Assembly: GCA_004020545.1 (NCBI GenBank)
Contig: SAQE01000001.1
Span: forward strand, 300,782 to 364,781
DNA: 64,000 bases
DNA from: Mesorhizobium sp.
GTDB taxonomy: Bacteria; Pseudomonadota; Alphaproteobacteria; Rhizobiales; Rhizobiaceae
Reading direction: 5' to 3'
The notes beneath the pieces were generated by a model. That model was not told the origin of the DNA and made no database searches. It was given only the letters and a program-made list of their open reading frames with translations. A program made the position numbers and the translations under genes. This document shows positions 42,858 to 52,153 of this stretch, piece by piece; within the stretch, counting starts at the first letter, position 1; every line of letters starts with the position of its first letter.

Positions 42858-43634
42858 ATGGACGTTTCCTATCACAAGGCTCATGCCCGCAACCTCGGCC
42901 GCGACATGGAATACAAGCGCTACGGCCATGCCGGGCGGCCGGTGGTGGTGTTCCCGACCTCACAGGGGCGCTTCTTCCAGTTCGAGGATTCGGGCGGCGT
43001 CGGCGCGCTCGCCGAGTTCATCGACACCGGCCGCATCCAGCTGTTCACGCTCGACGGCATCGATTCTGAATCCTTCTTCGACAAGCATGGCGATCCGGCC
43101 AGCCGCATCGCCCGCCATGAGGCCTATTTCCGCTATGTGCGCGAGGAGGCGCTGCCGGAGCTGCAGGCGGTTGCCGCCAAGGCCAATGGCGGACGAGTCC
43201 TGAAGCCGCTGTTCTGCGGCTGCTCGATGGGCGGCTACCACTCGTCGAATTTCGTGTTCCGCTTCCCGGAACTGGCGAGCGGCGTGATTTCGCTGTCGGG
43301 CGTCTATTCGACGCGCGACTTCTTCGGCCGGGCGCTGGAGGGCAGCATCTTCTACAACTCGCCGCTCGACTACCTGCCGGGCATCGTCGACCAGAGGCTG
43401 CTCGGGCGGTTGAGGGCGCTCAGGCTGATCTTCTGCTGCGGGCAGGGCGCCTGGGAAGAGCGCATGCTTGCCGAAACGCGCGAACTGGAGCAGGTGCTGC
43501 GCGACAAATCCATTCCGGCCTGGGTCGACTATTGGGGCGGCGACGTCAGCCACGACTGGCCGTGGTGGCACAAGCAGCTCGTCTATTTCTTCGGCCGCTG
43601 GCTGGATGAAGACCTGATGAAGCGACTCGATTGA
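42858..43634 (+). CDS. Esterase-like alpha/beta hydrolase (COG4947-type), partner of the ATP-grasp enzyme
   Basis: 258 aa. The nucleophile elbow is FCGCSMGGYHSSNF and the probable catalytic histidine is in WGGDVSHDWPWWHKQL near the C-terminus. The N-terminal VVVFPTSQGRFFQFEDSGG replaces the usual HG oxyanion loop, as in the COG4947 esterase/lipase group (family assigned from memory). It follows the ATP-grasp gene by 4 bp and overlaps the NTF2-like gene by 1 bp (TGATG). It may release or trim the ligase product. The substrate is unknown. Confidence 0.82.
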   Translation: MDVSYHKAHARNLGRDMEYKRYGHAGRPVVVFPTSQGRFFQFEDSGGVGALAEFIDTGRIQLFTLDGIDSESFFDKHGDPASRIARHEAYFRYVREEALPELQAVAAKANGGRVLKPLFCGCSMGGYHSSNFVFRFPELASGVISLSGVYSTRDFFGRALEGSIFYNSPLDYLPGIVDQRLLGRLRALRLIFCCGQGAWEERMLAETRELEQVLRDKSIPAWVDYWGGDVSHDWPWWHKQLVYFFGRWLDEDLMKRLD

Positions 43635-43948
43635 TGACCACGCCCGACCCGATCCGACGTTTTGTCGAAGCCACCAATGCGGGCGACACCGAGGCCTTTC
43701 TCGAAACCTTCGTGGCGGATGCCTTGCTCACCGACTGGGGTCGTGCTTTCCGGGGCCGCGAGGAGATCGCGCGCTGGAACCAGTCGGACAATATCGGCGT
43801 GCAATCCCGCCTCGCTATCGTCCGCATCGCGCAATCGGGCGGCGCCTGGCATGTGCGCATCAAGGTGGCCGGCGACGGCTTCAACGGTGAAGGCGACATG
43901 ACCTTCACGCTGGACGGCGACCGGATTGCGAGCCTGATCATCACCTAG
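43634..43948 (+). CDS. NTF2-like (SnoaL-type) small protein
   Basis: 104 aa. It has a cone-shaped alpha+beta pattern: DPIRRFVEATNAGDTEAFLETFVADALLTDWGRAFRGREEIARW, then sheets ending DMTFTLDGDRIASLIIT. This is the usual layout of NTF2-like isomerases, lyases and ligand-binding proteins. ATG 43634 overlaps the esterase stop by one base, so it belongs to the ATP-grasp operon. No catalytic residues can be assigned. Confidence 0.8.
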   Translation: MTTPDPIRRFVEATNAGDTEAFLETFVADALLTDWGRAFRGREEIARWNQSDNIGVQSRLAIVRIAQSGGAWHVRIKVAGDGFNGEGDMTFTLDGDRIASLIIT

Positions 43949-43989
43949 CACTGCCTTGCCAGCTATACGCCGGCCCGCCTTTCAAAATA

Positions 43990-44004
43990 TGACTATTATT
44001 GTCA
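43990..44004. promoter_or_regulatory. TGA-N9-TCA iron box (RirA-type) upstream of the siderophore-interacting protein gene
   Basis: TGACTATTATTGTCA fits TGA-N9-TCA, the iron-responsive operator recognised by RirA in rhizobia, about 100 bp before the gene. It sits in an AT-rich patch. A second box of the same form precedes the TonB-dependent receptor gene at 47429. Confidence 0.65.
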
Positions 44005-44106
44005 TCTTTTTGTGGAAAGGTCGTTGGCGCTGTGGCATGCCCCATGGGGACGGTGGCGCCGGCTTAATGCCTGTATCGCCGCAACCTTCAACCGAAAGGC
44101 ACGGCG

Positions 44107-45180
44107 ATGGTCCAACTGAGCGCGCAAACCCATATCCGCAACGATGCCATCCGGCCGGTCATGGAAAAGCTGCGCGCCGAGCACAGCGACTGCGCGATCG
44201 ACAACTGTACCACGGATCGGTGGGAACTCCGCATGCATTACGGCTCGCTGCGTGCCGCTTTCGACGAAAGCGGCGCGCTGATCCGGGTCGCGGCGCAAGA
44301 CGAGACCTGCCTGTCCTACATGAAGATGATCGTCGCGGGTCATATCGCCGGGCAACTGGGGTCAACCGGCGGCCTGCGCTGGCAAGGCGACGGCAGCGAT
44401 GCCGGCACGCCCGTTTTCTTCCGCGAGATCACTGTCAAGTCCTCGACGCGGCTGTCGCCGCATATGCGGCGTGTGCGCTTCTCAGGCCTCGATCTCGGCC
44501 GCTTCGCCCGTGGCGGGCTGCATGTGCGGCTGCTGCTGCCGCCCGCCGGACGGCAGCCGGTGTGGCCGTCGATGGGCGCCGACGGCATGATCGTGTGGCC
44601 GTCGGGCGAGGATGCGCTCACGGTCCGCGTCTACACGATCCGCGCGCTCAATGTCACCGACGGCTGGCTCGACATCGACTTCGTGCTGCATCCGGGCACC
44701 GAAACGCCGGCCGCGGCTTTCGCGCAGAGCGCGCGGGCCGGCGACGTCATCGGCATGATCGGTCCCGGCGGCGGTGGCGTGCCGGAGACGAAGAATCTGC
44801 TTCTGGTAGGCGACGATACGGCGCTTCCCGCCATCGGCAGGATTCTCGAGGAGCTTGCGCCAGCGACCCATGCCGAGGCGCTGATCGAGGTCGATGGCCC
44901 GCAAGACCGGATCGTGTTGGCGGAGGGCGAGAATATCGCGGTCACTTGGCTGTACCGGCATGGCCGCGAGGCCGGCACTGCTGGCTTGTTACCGTCGGCG
45001 CTGCGGGAGCGCAAAGCGTTTTCCGAAGACCTCTATGTCTGGGCCGGGTGCGAATTTGCCGATTTCCGCGAGATCCGCAGGATCGTGCGCAAGGAATGGG
45101 GCTTGCCGCGCGACCGGCATCTGGTCACCGCCTATTGGCGTTGGGGCGCGCAAGGCGGGGACGGGAGCGGCGAGGAATAG
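44107..45180 (+). CDS. Siderophore-interacting protein (ferric-siderophore reductase) with N-terminal DUF2218
   Basis: 357 aa fusion. Residues 1-90 are a DUF2218 domain (HIRNDAIRPVMEKLRAEHSD). They are followed by the SIP FAD-binding domain (about 103-225: FREITVKSSTRLSPHMRRVRFSG, YTIRALNV, GMIGPGGGG) and the SIP C-terminal NAD(P)-binding-like domain (LLVGDDTALPAIGRIL ... VWAGCEFADFREIRRIV). It reduces iron in imported ferric siderophores, in the cytoplasm. It converges with the receptor gene, and both have upstream iron boxes. Confidence 0.92.
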   Translation: MVQLSAQTHIRNDAIRPVMEKLRAEHSDCAIDNCTTDRWELRMHYGSLRAAFDESGALIRVAAQDETCLSYMKMIVAGHIAGQLGSTGGLRWQGDGSDAGTPVFFREITVKSSTRLSPHMRRVRFSGLDLGRFARGGLHVRLLLPPAGRQPVWPSMGADGMIVWPSGEDALTVRVYTIRALNVTDGWLDIDFVLHPGTETPAAAFAQSARAGDVIGMIGPGGGGVPETKNLLLVGDDTALPAIGRILEELAPATHAEALIEVDGPQDRIVLAEGENIAVTWLYRHGREAGTAGLLPSALRERKAFSEDLYVWAGCEFADFREIRRIVRKEWGLPRDRHLVTAYWRWGAQGGDGSGEE

Positions 45181-45250
45181 GACAACCTACGAATATGGCC
45201 ACGAATGTGGATTTGTCCTCGCCGCCCGTTTCTCGACACCCGGCGCCGCC

Positions 45251-47377
45251 TCAGAAATGGTAGCGCAGGCTGCCGAACAGCGAGCGGCCTTCGTCGCGGT
45301 AGCAATAGCCGGCCGAGCAGATCGTCTGCTGGTTGTCGAAGAGGTTCTTGGCGTTGACCTGCAGCTTGACCCCTTCGAGCTTCGGATTGCGGTAACCGAA
45401 GTCGTAGGACAGCGAGGCATCGACGAAGGCGCGCGCATCGTTCTTGAACGTGTTTGTGTCGTCGCCGTAGCTGGCTCCGGCAAAGCGCACGCCGGCGCCG
45501 AGCCCGAGCCCGGCAAGCGTGCCGTCCTCGAACTGATAGTGGCCCCAGAGCGACAGGATGTGGTTCGGGGTCGCCGACAGTTCCTTGCCGTCGGTGCCTT
45601 CGGCGCCGCGCTCGATCTTCACGCGCAGATAGGTGTAGGAGGCGATGACGCTGAAGCCGTTGTCGAGCGAGGCGTCAGCTTCCAACTCGACGCCGCGCGA
45701 GTTGAGGTCAAGCTGGCGCTGCTTGTTGATGCCGGTCGAGGCATCGAACACGACGCCATCCTTCTGGTCGATGTCGAACAAGGCGGCGCTGACCGTGGCG
45801 TTGTGGTCCGGTATCTCGTATTTGACGCCGATCTCCTTCTGCGTCGCGATGGTCGGGCGGGCGACACGGCCAACAGTGCTGGTGACGTCGTCATAGACGA
45901 AGCCGATGTTGGGGGAGAACGAGGTCGAATAATTGACATAGGGGATGATGCCCCATTCGGTCCGGTATGAGAGGCCAAGCCGGCCGGAGAGGGCGCTGTC
46001 CTTCTGCTTCAACTGGCTGAAATCGGCCGCGGTCGAAGTGGTGTCGACCCAATCATAGCGGCCGCTGGTGAACAGCGTGAAATCGTTCCACTCCATCTGG
46101 TCGTGCAGATAGACGCCGAGCTGGTTCATCTGCTGGCCGCCGGAATAGGGAACGGGCGCCGACTTGATGTCCTCGACCGAGACATAGGAGAGGCCGCTGC
46201 CGGCGTCGTAATCCGACCAGGCGTAGTCGATGCCGCCGACCGCTGTATGCTTGACCGAACCGGTGTCGAATTCGAGCTGCGCCATGTTGTCGACGACGAA
46301 GTTCTTCATCGTCTCGGTGTAGTGGCCCCAGTAACGCTGCAGCGGCTGGTCGGCGCCGACCGAATAGTGGCCGCTATATTCGATGTCGCTGTCGACAGCG
46401 TTGTAGCGGAGGTTCTGGCGGACGGTCAGAACGTCGTTGAAGCGGTGCTCGAATTCATAACCGATGCGGCCCTGATCCTGGGTGAAGTCGTTCCAGGCAG
46501 AGTCGCCTTCATAGACGTTCGAGAGCACGCCATAGGCGGAGTTGTAGAACGACGCGGTGCCGCCGGTGACGGACTTCGAATATTCGCCGAGGATGGTGAG
46601 CTTGGTGTCCTCGTCGGGCTTGAAGGTGACGGCCGGCGCCAAATAGAGCTTGTCGTCGGGATAGGCCGGCAGGTCGGTCTCGCTAAGGCGGCCGAGGCTT
46701 GTGAAGCGGTAGAGGATGCTGCCGTCGTCGTTGACGGGTCCGGAGGCATCCAGCGCCGCCTGGAAGCGGCTGTGCTCGCCGGCCAGCAATTCGATCTCGC
46801 GGAACGGTTCGTCCTTGGGCCGCTTGGTGACGACGTTGACGATGCCGCCCGGGCCGCTGACGCCGTAAAGCGATGACGCGGGACCCTTCAGGATGGTGAC
46901 ACCCTCGATGCCGTAAGGCTCGGTCTTGAACCAGGCCGAGGGGCCGTTGTACTGGCGCAGCCCGTCGCGGAACATGCCGTTGTAGAAGGCCGGGAAACCA
47001 CGCAGGAAGAAGGCGTCGTAGCGGGTGTCGAAGCCGAAGCTGTTGGGATTGGCGCTGGCCGTATAGCCCAGCGCGTCGTTCAGCGTGCGCGGCTTCTGGT
47101 CCTCGATCTGCTTCTGCGTCACGACCGAGACCGCCTGCGGGATCTTGACGATCGGCGTGTCCACCTTGGTGCCGATACGGTCCTTCTTGGCGACATAGCC
47201 GTCCTGCACCAGGATATCGTTGCTTTCGGCGGTCACCTCGATCTTGCCGAGAACGGTGCCGTCGCCACTCTCCTGCGCAACCGCCGGCCAGGCCTGGCCG
47301 AGCAAGGCGGTGCCCGCCAGCAATGACATCGCCTGGTGCCATCCCTTCGGACGCCATGTCTTCGGCCGCTCGCGCAT
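45251..47377 (-). CDS. TonB-dependent siderophore receptor
   Basis: 708 aa outer-membrane receptor. The signal peptide (about 1-31, AMSLLAGTALLGQAWPAVAQ) is followed by a plug domain with the TonB-box region and VKIPQAVSVVTQKQIEDQKPRTLNDAL, the signature of ferrichrome/ferrioxamine-type receptors. A 22-strand barrel ends in SLFGSLRYHF with the terminal aromatic. The start at 47377 is chosen because GGAG lies 8 bp before it; ATGs at 47398 and further upstream lack such spacing. An iron box precedes it. The substrate is a siderophore of unknown type. Confidence 0.93.
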   Translation of the reverse strand: MRERPKTWRPKGWHQAMSLLAGTALLGQAWPAVAQESGDGTVLGKIEVTAESNDILVQDGYVAKKDRIGTKVDTPIVKIPQAVSVVTQKQIEDQKPRTLNDALGYTASANPNSFGFDTRYDAFFLRGFPAFYNGMFRDGLRQYNGPSAWFKTEPYGIEGVTILKGPASSLYGVSGPGGIVNVVTKRPKDEPFREIELLAGEHSRFQAALDASGPVNDDGSILYRFTSLGRLSETDLPAYPDDKLYLAPAVTFKPDEDTKLTILGEYSKSVTGGTASFYNSAYGVLSNVYEGDSAWNDFTQDQGRIGYEFEHRFNDVLTVRQNLRYNAVDSDIEYSGHYSVGADQPLQRYWGHYTETMKNFVVDNMAQLEFDTGSVKHTAVGGIDYAWSDYDAGSGLSYVSVEDIKSAPVPYSGGQQMNQLGVYLHDQMEWNDFTLFTSGRYDWVDTTSTAADFSQLKQKDSALSGRLGLSYRTEWGIIPYVNYSTSFSPNIGFVYDDVTSTVGRVARPTIATQKEIGVKYEIPDHNATVSAALFDIDQKDGVVFDASTGINKQRQLDLNSRGVELEADASLDNGFSVIASYTYLRVKIERGAEGTDGKELSATPNHILSLWGHYQFEDGTLAGLGLGAGVRFAGASYGDDTNTFKNDARAFVDASLSYDFGYRNPKLEGVKLQVNAKNLFDNQQTICSAGYCYRDEGRSLFGSLRYHF

Positions 47378-47428
47378 AAACTTGTCTCCAATTCTCATGT
47401 TTTGATTGCGCTCTCGCGCTCTCAAATA

Positions 47429-47443
47429 TGAGTATGTGAGTCA
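47429..47443. promoter_or_regulatory. TGA-N9-TCA iron box (RirA-type) upstream of the TonB-dependent receptor gene
   Basis: TGAGTATGTGAGTCA fits TGA-N9-TCA and lies about 50 bp before the receptor start in a leader that is AT-rich for this genome. Its form and spacing match the box at 43990. RirA control is inferred from the known rhizobial motif. Confidence 0.65.
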
Positions 47444-47582
47444 AGTATTTTTTGATACCCTCATCGGACTTGGTGACGTCACGTGGCGTCAGCCGGTACG
47501 GTTGCGGCTGCACCTTCCCCGTGGCGATCAGGCCGGCGCCCCACGGCAGAAAGCCGGAAGGGCGCCGGGCTTTGGCCGACGT

Positions 47583-49118
47583 CTAGCCTTCCTGGCAGGC
47601 CGGGAGGGGCGCGACGTCTTGCTCCGGCGCCGATCCGCGACGCAGGCCGAGGAAGACGACGATGGCGGTGAGGACGGTGATTGTCGCCAGCACGACGAGC
47701 AGCCGGTCGAAGGCCGTCTCGTAGGCCTGGATGAGAACAGTGGCGTCGGCCATAGGCAGATGTCGTGCCGTTTCACCGATATTGCCCGTTGCCAGAAGCT
47801 GCCCTGCCGCGGCCGCTTTTGCGGGTGACGCCAACCCTTGAGTGCCGAGCTGCGCGGCGGTGAAGCCCGACAGGGTCGCCATGACGATCGCCAGCGCCAC
47901 GCCCTCGCAAGCGACGCGGGTGGTGTTGAAGATGCCGACCGCCATGCCCGCGCGCTCCTTCGGCACGACGCTGACGGCAAGCCCGTCCATCAGCCCCCAA
48001 GGCAAGGCGATGCCGATGCCGATCAGGACCAGCGGGGCCACCAGCGCGCTGTCCACCCCGGGAACACGACTGAGCCAGACAAGGCCGGCAGCCGCGACAA
48101 GCAGGCCAACACCGCAGATCGTGGCTGGAGCGATCCAGCGTGCCACCTGGCCGGCAAGCAACGGCAATACCAGCAGCGGCCCAGAAAGGCAGATCATCAA
48201 TTGCCCCGCCTTGATCTCGCTCATCCCCTCGATGCCGATGAAGCGGATCGGCAAGAGCACGAGCAGAACGACAAAGGCATAGGCAGGTGCGGCTGCCAGG
48301 AACTGGACGCCTACGAAACGTGGGAAGCGAAGCAGCGTCAGGTCCAGCATCGGCCGGCGCACGCGCCGCTCGACAATGACGAAAGCGACAAAGCAGATGG
48401 CAGCCATGCCAAGAAGCGCAATGACGAGGGGATCGGCCCAGCCGTTCTGCGGCGCCTGCAGCACACCATAGGTCAGCGCGGCAAGCGCGATGGTGAAGGT
48501 GCCGGCTCCCACCCAGTCTAGCCCGGTTGCATCCGGGTCGCGCGATTCGGTGACGGCGCGCAGGCCGAGGGTCGCGGCGGCAACCGCAAGCGCTGCCACC
48601 AGAAAAAAGATCGCGCGCCAGCCGAACGCGTCGATGAGCAAGCCTGAGGCAACAGGGCCGAAGGCGAGGCCGATGCCGAAGCTGGTACCGAGGAAGCTGA
48701 AGGCGCGCAGCCGCAATTGGCCGTCGAATTCCTGGGCAAGCGCAGAAGCGCCACCGGCGAAGGCGGCAGCACCGCCTATGCCTTGCAAGGCCCTGAAAAT
48801 GTCGAACCAGACGATGTCAGGCGCAAGCGTGGAGCCCAGCGCGGCAAGGACATAGGTGGCGAGGCCAGCAAGGAAGATCCGCTTGCGGCCATTGTTGTCG
48901 GCCAGTGCTCCGGCCGCCATCAGGCTGGCGCCGAAGGTCAGCATGAAGGCATTCGTCACCCAATTGAGCTCGATCGGACTGCCGCCAAGATCGGCGGCAA
49001 TGCGCGAGAGCGCCACGGCAGGACCGGTAAAACTCAACGGCATCGTCATGGCGGCAAGACAAACCGACAGCAGCACAAGCCATCTACCGGCCGGGCCGGT
49101 TCTGGTCATCAAAGTCAT
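47583..49118 (-). CDS. MFS transporter, 14-TM drug-resistance type (EmrB/QacA-like)
   Basis: 511 aa with about 14 hydrophobic helices. The N-terminal VLLSVCLAAMTMPLSFTGPAVALSRIAADLG and ELNWVTNAFMLTFGASLMAAGALADNNGRKRIFLAGL contain the MFS loop motif (GxLaDrxGrkr). Proton-driven export of a hydrophobic or cationic compound is likely; the substrate is unknown. It is divergent from a LysR gene, the usual sign of local regulation. Confidence 0.92.
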   Translation of the reverse strand: MTLMTRTGPAGRWLVLLSVCLAAMTMPLSFTGPAVALSRIAADLGGSPIELNWVTNAFMLTFGASLMAAGALADNNGRKRIFLAGLATYVLAALGSTLAPDIVWFDIFRALQGIGGAAAFAGGASALAQEFDGQLRLRAFSFLGTSFGIGLAFGPVASGLLIDAFGWRAIFFLVAALAVAAATLGLRAVTESRDPDATGLDWVGAGTFTIALAALTYGVLQAPQNGWADPLVIALLGMAAICFVAFVIVERRVRRPMLDLTLLRFPRFVGVQFLAAAPAYAFVVLLVLLPIRFIGIEGMSEIKAGQLMICLSGPLLVLPLLAGQVARWIAPATICGVGLLVAAAGLVWLSRVPGVDSALVAPLVLIGIGIALPWGLMDGLAVSVVPKERAGMAVGIFNTTRVACEGVALAIVMATLSGFTAAQLGTQGLASPAKAAAAGQLLATGNIGETARHLPMADATVLIQAYETAFDRLLVVLATITVLTAIVVFLGLRRGSAPEQDVAPLPACQEG

Positions 49119-49224
49119 GGGTTTTCCTATCTGAGGCCAGGTTTGCCGGCATGCCGGGGATTGGCGGCGCCGATCGCAACGACAAGATAGGGCGGCGACA
49201 TTTCCGGCAAAATAGTATTAAATC

Positions 49225-49239
49225 TCCGGTCATACCGGA
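49225..49239. promoter_or_regulatory. Palindrome in the MFS/LysR divergent promoter
   Basis: TCCGGT (49225-49230) and ACCGGA (49234-49239) form a perfect 6-3-6 dyad about 26 bp before the LysR gene start. LysR operators are interrupted dyads of this kind. Binding is not shown. Confidence 0.35.
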
Positions 49240-49265
49240 ATAAAGCGCTCGAATGGATTCATGTG

Positions 49266-50153
49266 ATGGATCGTCTCAACGGTCTTCTGGCTTTCGCCCG
49301 CACCGCCGAGCTCGGCAGTTTTGTCGCCGCCGGCCGGGCGCTGGGAATCTCGGCATCCGCCGTCGGCAAGAGCGTCGCCCGACTCGAGCAGGAGCTGGGG
49401 GTGCGTCTGCTGCAACGCAGCACACGGCGCATAGGTCTGACCGAGGAGGGCAAGCTGTTCAACGAACGTGTGCGCCGCATCCTCGACGATATCGACGATG
49501 CCGAGGCGATGCTGTCGCGGACGCGCGAAACGCCACATGGGCGGCTACGCGTTTCGACCCCGATCGTCACCTATCATCTGCTTTTGCCGGTGCTTTCGGA
49601 ATTCATGGCGCGATACCCGGAGATCGAGCTCGATATCGATTTCAACGATCGCATCGTCGACGTCATCGAAGAGGGTATCGATGTCGCGATCCGAAGCGGC
49701 GAGCTGCCCGATTCACGATTGGTGTCGAGGCCGGTTGCGCCCTTTCGCATGATCTTATGCGCGGCCGCTTCCTACCTTGACCGCCATGGCACGCCCGGCA
49801 CGCCAGCGGATCTCGCGCAGCATTTCGGCATACATTTCCGCTTTCTCAACAGCGGCAGGTTGCTCAACTGGCCGTTCATTACCGGAAGCGCGGCACCGCA
49901 GATTCGCTCGATGCTGACCTGCAACAACATGGAAGCATTGAAGGGCGCAACGATTGCCGGCTTGGGCATCGCCTGCATGCCCGATTTCCTGGTGCGGGAG
50001 GCGCTGCATGACGGAAAGCTGCGCACCGTGCTTGACGACCATGTCGACGGTCGCGGCCAGTTCCGCATGCTATGGCCGTCCAATCGCCACCTCTCGCCGA
50101 AGGTTCGCGTCTTCGTCGATTTCCTCCCCGAGCGGCTTGCAGCCGGACGATAA
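49266..50153 (+). CDS. LysR-family transcriptional regulator
   Basis: 295 aa from ATG 49266 (a GTG one codon earlier is possible). The helix-turn-helix (LLAFARTAELGSFVAAGRALGISASAVGKSVARLEQELG) is followed by a substrate-binding domain (LRVSTPIVTYHLLLPVLSEFMARYPEIELDI). This is the AaeR/DmlR-like group by its DVIEEGIDVAIRSGEL segment. It probably controls the divergent MFS exporter. Confidence 0.92.
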   Translation: MDRLNGLLAFARTAELGSFVAAGRALGISASAVGKSVARLEQELGVRLLQRSTRRIGLTEEGKLFNERVRRILDDIDDAEAMLSRTRETPHGRLRVSTPIVTYHLLLPVLSEFMARYPEIELDIDFNDRIVDVIEEGIDVAIRSGELPDSRLVSRPVAPFRMILCAAASYLDRHGTPGTPADLAQHFGIHFRFLNSGRLLNWPFITGSAAPQIRSMLTCNNMEALKGATIAGLGIACMPDFLVREALHDGKLRTVLDDHVDGRGQFRMLWPSNRHLSPKVRVFVDFLPERLAAGR

Positions 50154-50182
50154 GTTGCGCCGGGCGAAAGCTGCGACGACGG

Positions 50183-50947
50183 TCAGTAGGTGGCGCGCCC
50201 GCCGGAAAGATCGAAAGTGGCGCCTGTGGTGAAGGAATTCTCGTCCGAGAGCATGAAGGCGACCATGGCCGCTGCCTCCTCCACTTCGACGAAGCGGCCG
50301 CGCGGCACCTTGCCCAGCATGTAGATCACCTGGGCTTCGGTGAGCTGATCGAGAATACGGGTGCGGGCGGGCGAGGGGGTCAGCGCGTTGACGGCGATGT
50401 CATGGCTGGCGAGCTCCTTGCCGAGCGACTTGGTCAGCGCCAGCACGCCGGCCTTGGCGGCCGAATAGGCGGCGGCGTTGGGATTGCCTTCCTTGCCGGC
50501 GACGGAAGCGACGTTGACGATGCGGCCGTAATTGCGCGCGATCATGCCGGGCACCAGCCGCCTGCAGCAGTAGAAGACGCCGTTGAGGTCGATGTCGACG
50601 ATCTGGCGCCATGCGGCGGGATCATAGTCCACCACGGTCGCGGCCGGCCCGGCAATGCCGGCATTGTTGACGAGAAGATCGACAGGACCGAGCGCCCGCT
50701 CGGTTTCGATGGCGGCACGATCGACGGCCTCGATCTGCGACTGGTCGCAAGGGTAGGCTTCGACGCGGCCAAGCGGCTCAAGCTCGGCCAAGGCGTTCGT
50801 CATCGCGGCCTGGTCGATGTCCCAGATGGCGACGCTTGCGCCCGACGACAGCAGGCGGCGGGCCACGGCAAGGCCGATGCCTTGCGCGCCGCCCGTCACG
50901 ACGGCGACGCGGCCAGAGAGGTCGACGGCATTCAAACGGCGGTTCAT
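50183..50947 (-). CDS. SDR-family oxidoreductase
   Basis: 254 aa. The cofactor motif is TGGAQGIG, then LVNNAGIAG, the catalytic serine in VNVASVAGKEG and YSAAK, ending FDLSGGRATY as in many 3-oxoacyl/sorbitol-type dehydrogenases. ATG 50947 is chosen because GGAGG lies 8 bp upstream; an ATG two codons earlier is too close to it. It lies 40 bp downstream of the AbrB-family gene on the same strand, so co-transcription is likely. The substrate is unknown. Confidence 0.9.
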   Translation of the reverse strand: MNRRLNAVDLSGRVAVVTGGAQGIGLAVARRLLSSGASVAIWDIDQAAMTNALAELEPLGRVEAYPCDQSQIEAVDRAAIETERALGPVDLLVNNAGIAGPAATVVDYDPAAWRQIVDIDLNGVFYCCRRLVPGMIARNYGRIVNVASVAGKEGNPNAAAYSAAKAGVLALTKSLGKELASHDIAVNALTPSPARTRILDQLTEAQVIYMLGKVPRGRFVEVEEAAAMVAFMLSDENSFTTGATFDLSGGRATY

Positions 50948-50987
50948 GGGCATTTCCTCCATTTCCCCATGCGTTTGGTAGCGCGGA

Positions 50988-52076
50988 TCAGTCCCTGAAG
51001 TTTCGCGCCACAAGCTTGGCGACGCTTGGCCCAATGAGCAGCACGACCAGGAAGCGGGCCGACTGCAGCGCCATGACGAAGGAGATATCGACGTTCTGCG
51101 CGGCGGCGGCGATAATGGCCACACTGTCCATGCCGCCGGGGCTGGTCGCCAGATAAGCGGTCAGCGGGTCGATGCCGAGCAGGCGGCTGATGACGAAGGC
51201 CAGCCCGCCACAGAATGCGATCAGCGCCACGATCGAGGCGATGATCTGCGGCAGGGCGCGTGCGGCGTGGCGCAGGATCGGCCGGGTGAAGTTGAGCCCG
51301 ATCGACCAGCCCACCATCGCGTAGCTGAGCGCCAGCAGCCAGGGCGGCAATTGCATCGGCACGCCGAAGCCGAGATGAACCACGGCGCCGAAGACGAAAG
51401 TGCCGAGGAAGAAGGGCGAGGGCAGCCTCAGCAGCCTTCCCAGCAGGCCGCCGACGATCGCGATACCGATGGTGGCGCCGAAGGACAATGGGTCGATCGG
51501 CGGAAACCACACGATCGGCGGCGCTTCGACGCCCGATGTGTCGACCCACATCTTGGCAACCAGCGCCGCCGTCATCGAGACGAAGATGACGCGCAGATAC
51601 TGCATGAAGGCGACGAGGCGCTGATCGGCGCCAAAGGCGCCGGCCATCAGCACCATGGCGGTGGCGGCCCCCGGCGAGGAGCCCCAGACGGCCGTGGTGC
51701 CGGGCAGGATGCGCCAGCGGCTGATCAGCCAGCCGAGCAGGCTGGAGGCAGCTACGGTGGCGATCACCGCAACGAGGAAGAGCGGCCATTCGGCGTAGAA
51801 GACCGGAAAGATGTCGGCCGAGATCGAGTTCGCCACCAGGCAGCCAACCACGGCCTGGGCGGAGCCGAACAGCACGCGGGGCACGCGCACGGTGGCGCCG
51901 TTGGTGCCGGCCAGGATCGCGGCAAGCATCGGGCCGATCAGCAGCGCCGCCGGCAGAGCCGCGAGTTCCAGCGCACCGGCGAACAGCAGCGAGAACACCA
52001 CCAGCACCAGCCACTGCTGCGGTCGGCGCAATCGCGCCATGCGTTCGACGGTTGGCTGGTCCGGGGAGGAGTCCAT
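50988..52076 (-). CDS. AbrB-family membrane protein (putative permease, once annotated ammonia monooxygenase)
   Basis: 362 aa with about nine to ten transmembrane helices in two similar halves (WGSSPGAATAMVLMAGAFGADQRLVAFMQYLRV and TSPGGMDSVAIIAAAAQNVDISFVMALQSARF), the internal duplication typical of the AbrB/PF05145 family. The function is poorly known; a transporter role is favoured. It may be co-transcribed with the SDR gene downstream. Confidence 0.87.
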   Translation of the reverse strand: MDSSPDQPTVERMARLRRPQQWLVLVVFSLLFAGALELAALPAALLIGPMLAAILAGTNGATVRVPRVLFGSAQAVVGCLVANSISADIFPVFYAEWPLFLVAVIATVAASSLLGWLISRWRILPGTTAVWGSSPGAATAMVLMAGAFGADQRLVAFMQYLRVIFVSMTAALVAKMWVDTSGVEAPPIVWFPPIDPLSFGATIGIAIVGGLLGRLLRLPSPFFLGTFVFGAVVHLGFGVPMQLPPWLLALSYAMVGWSIGLNFTRPILRHAARALPQIIASIVALIAFCGGLAFVISRLLGIDPLTAYLATSPGGMDSVAIIAAAAQNVDISFVMALQSARFLVVLLIGPSVAKLVARNFRD

Positions 52077-52153
52077 ACCCGGCTCTTAGCCTGGGCACGG
52101 GCAAATGCGAACCCATTTCCCTGCCAAAAAAGTCTATTTCGCCGGTCTCGCCC

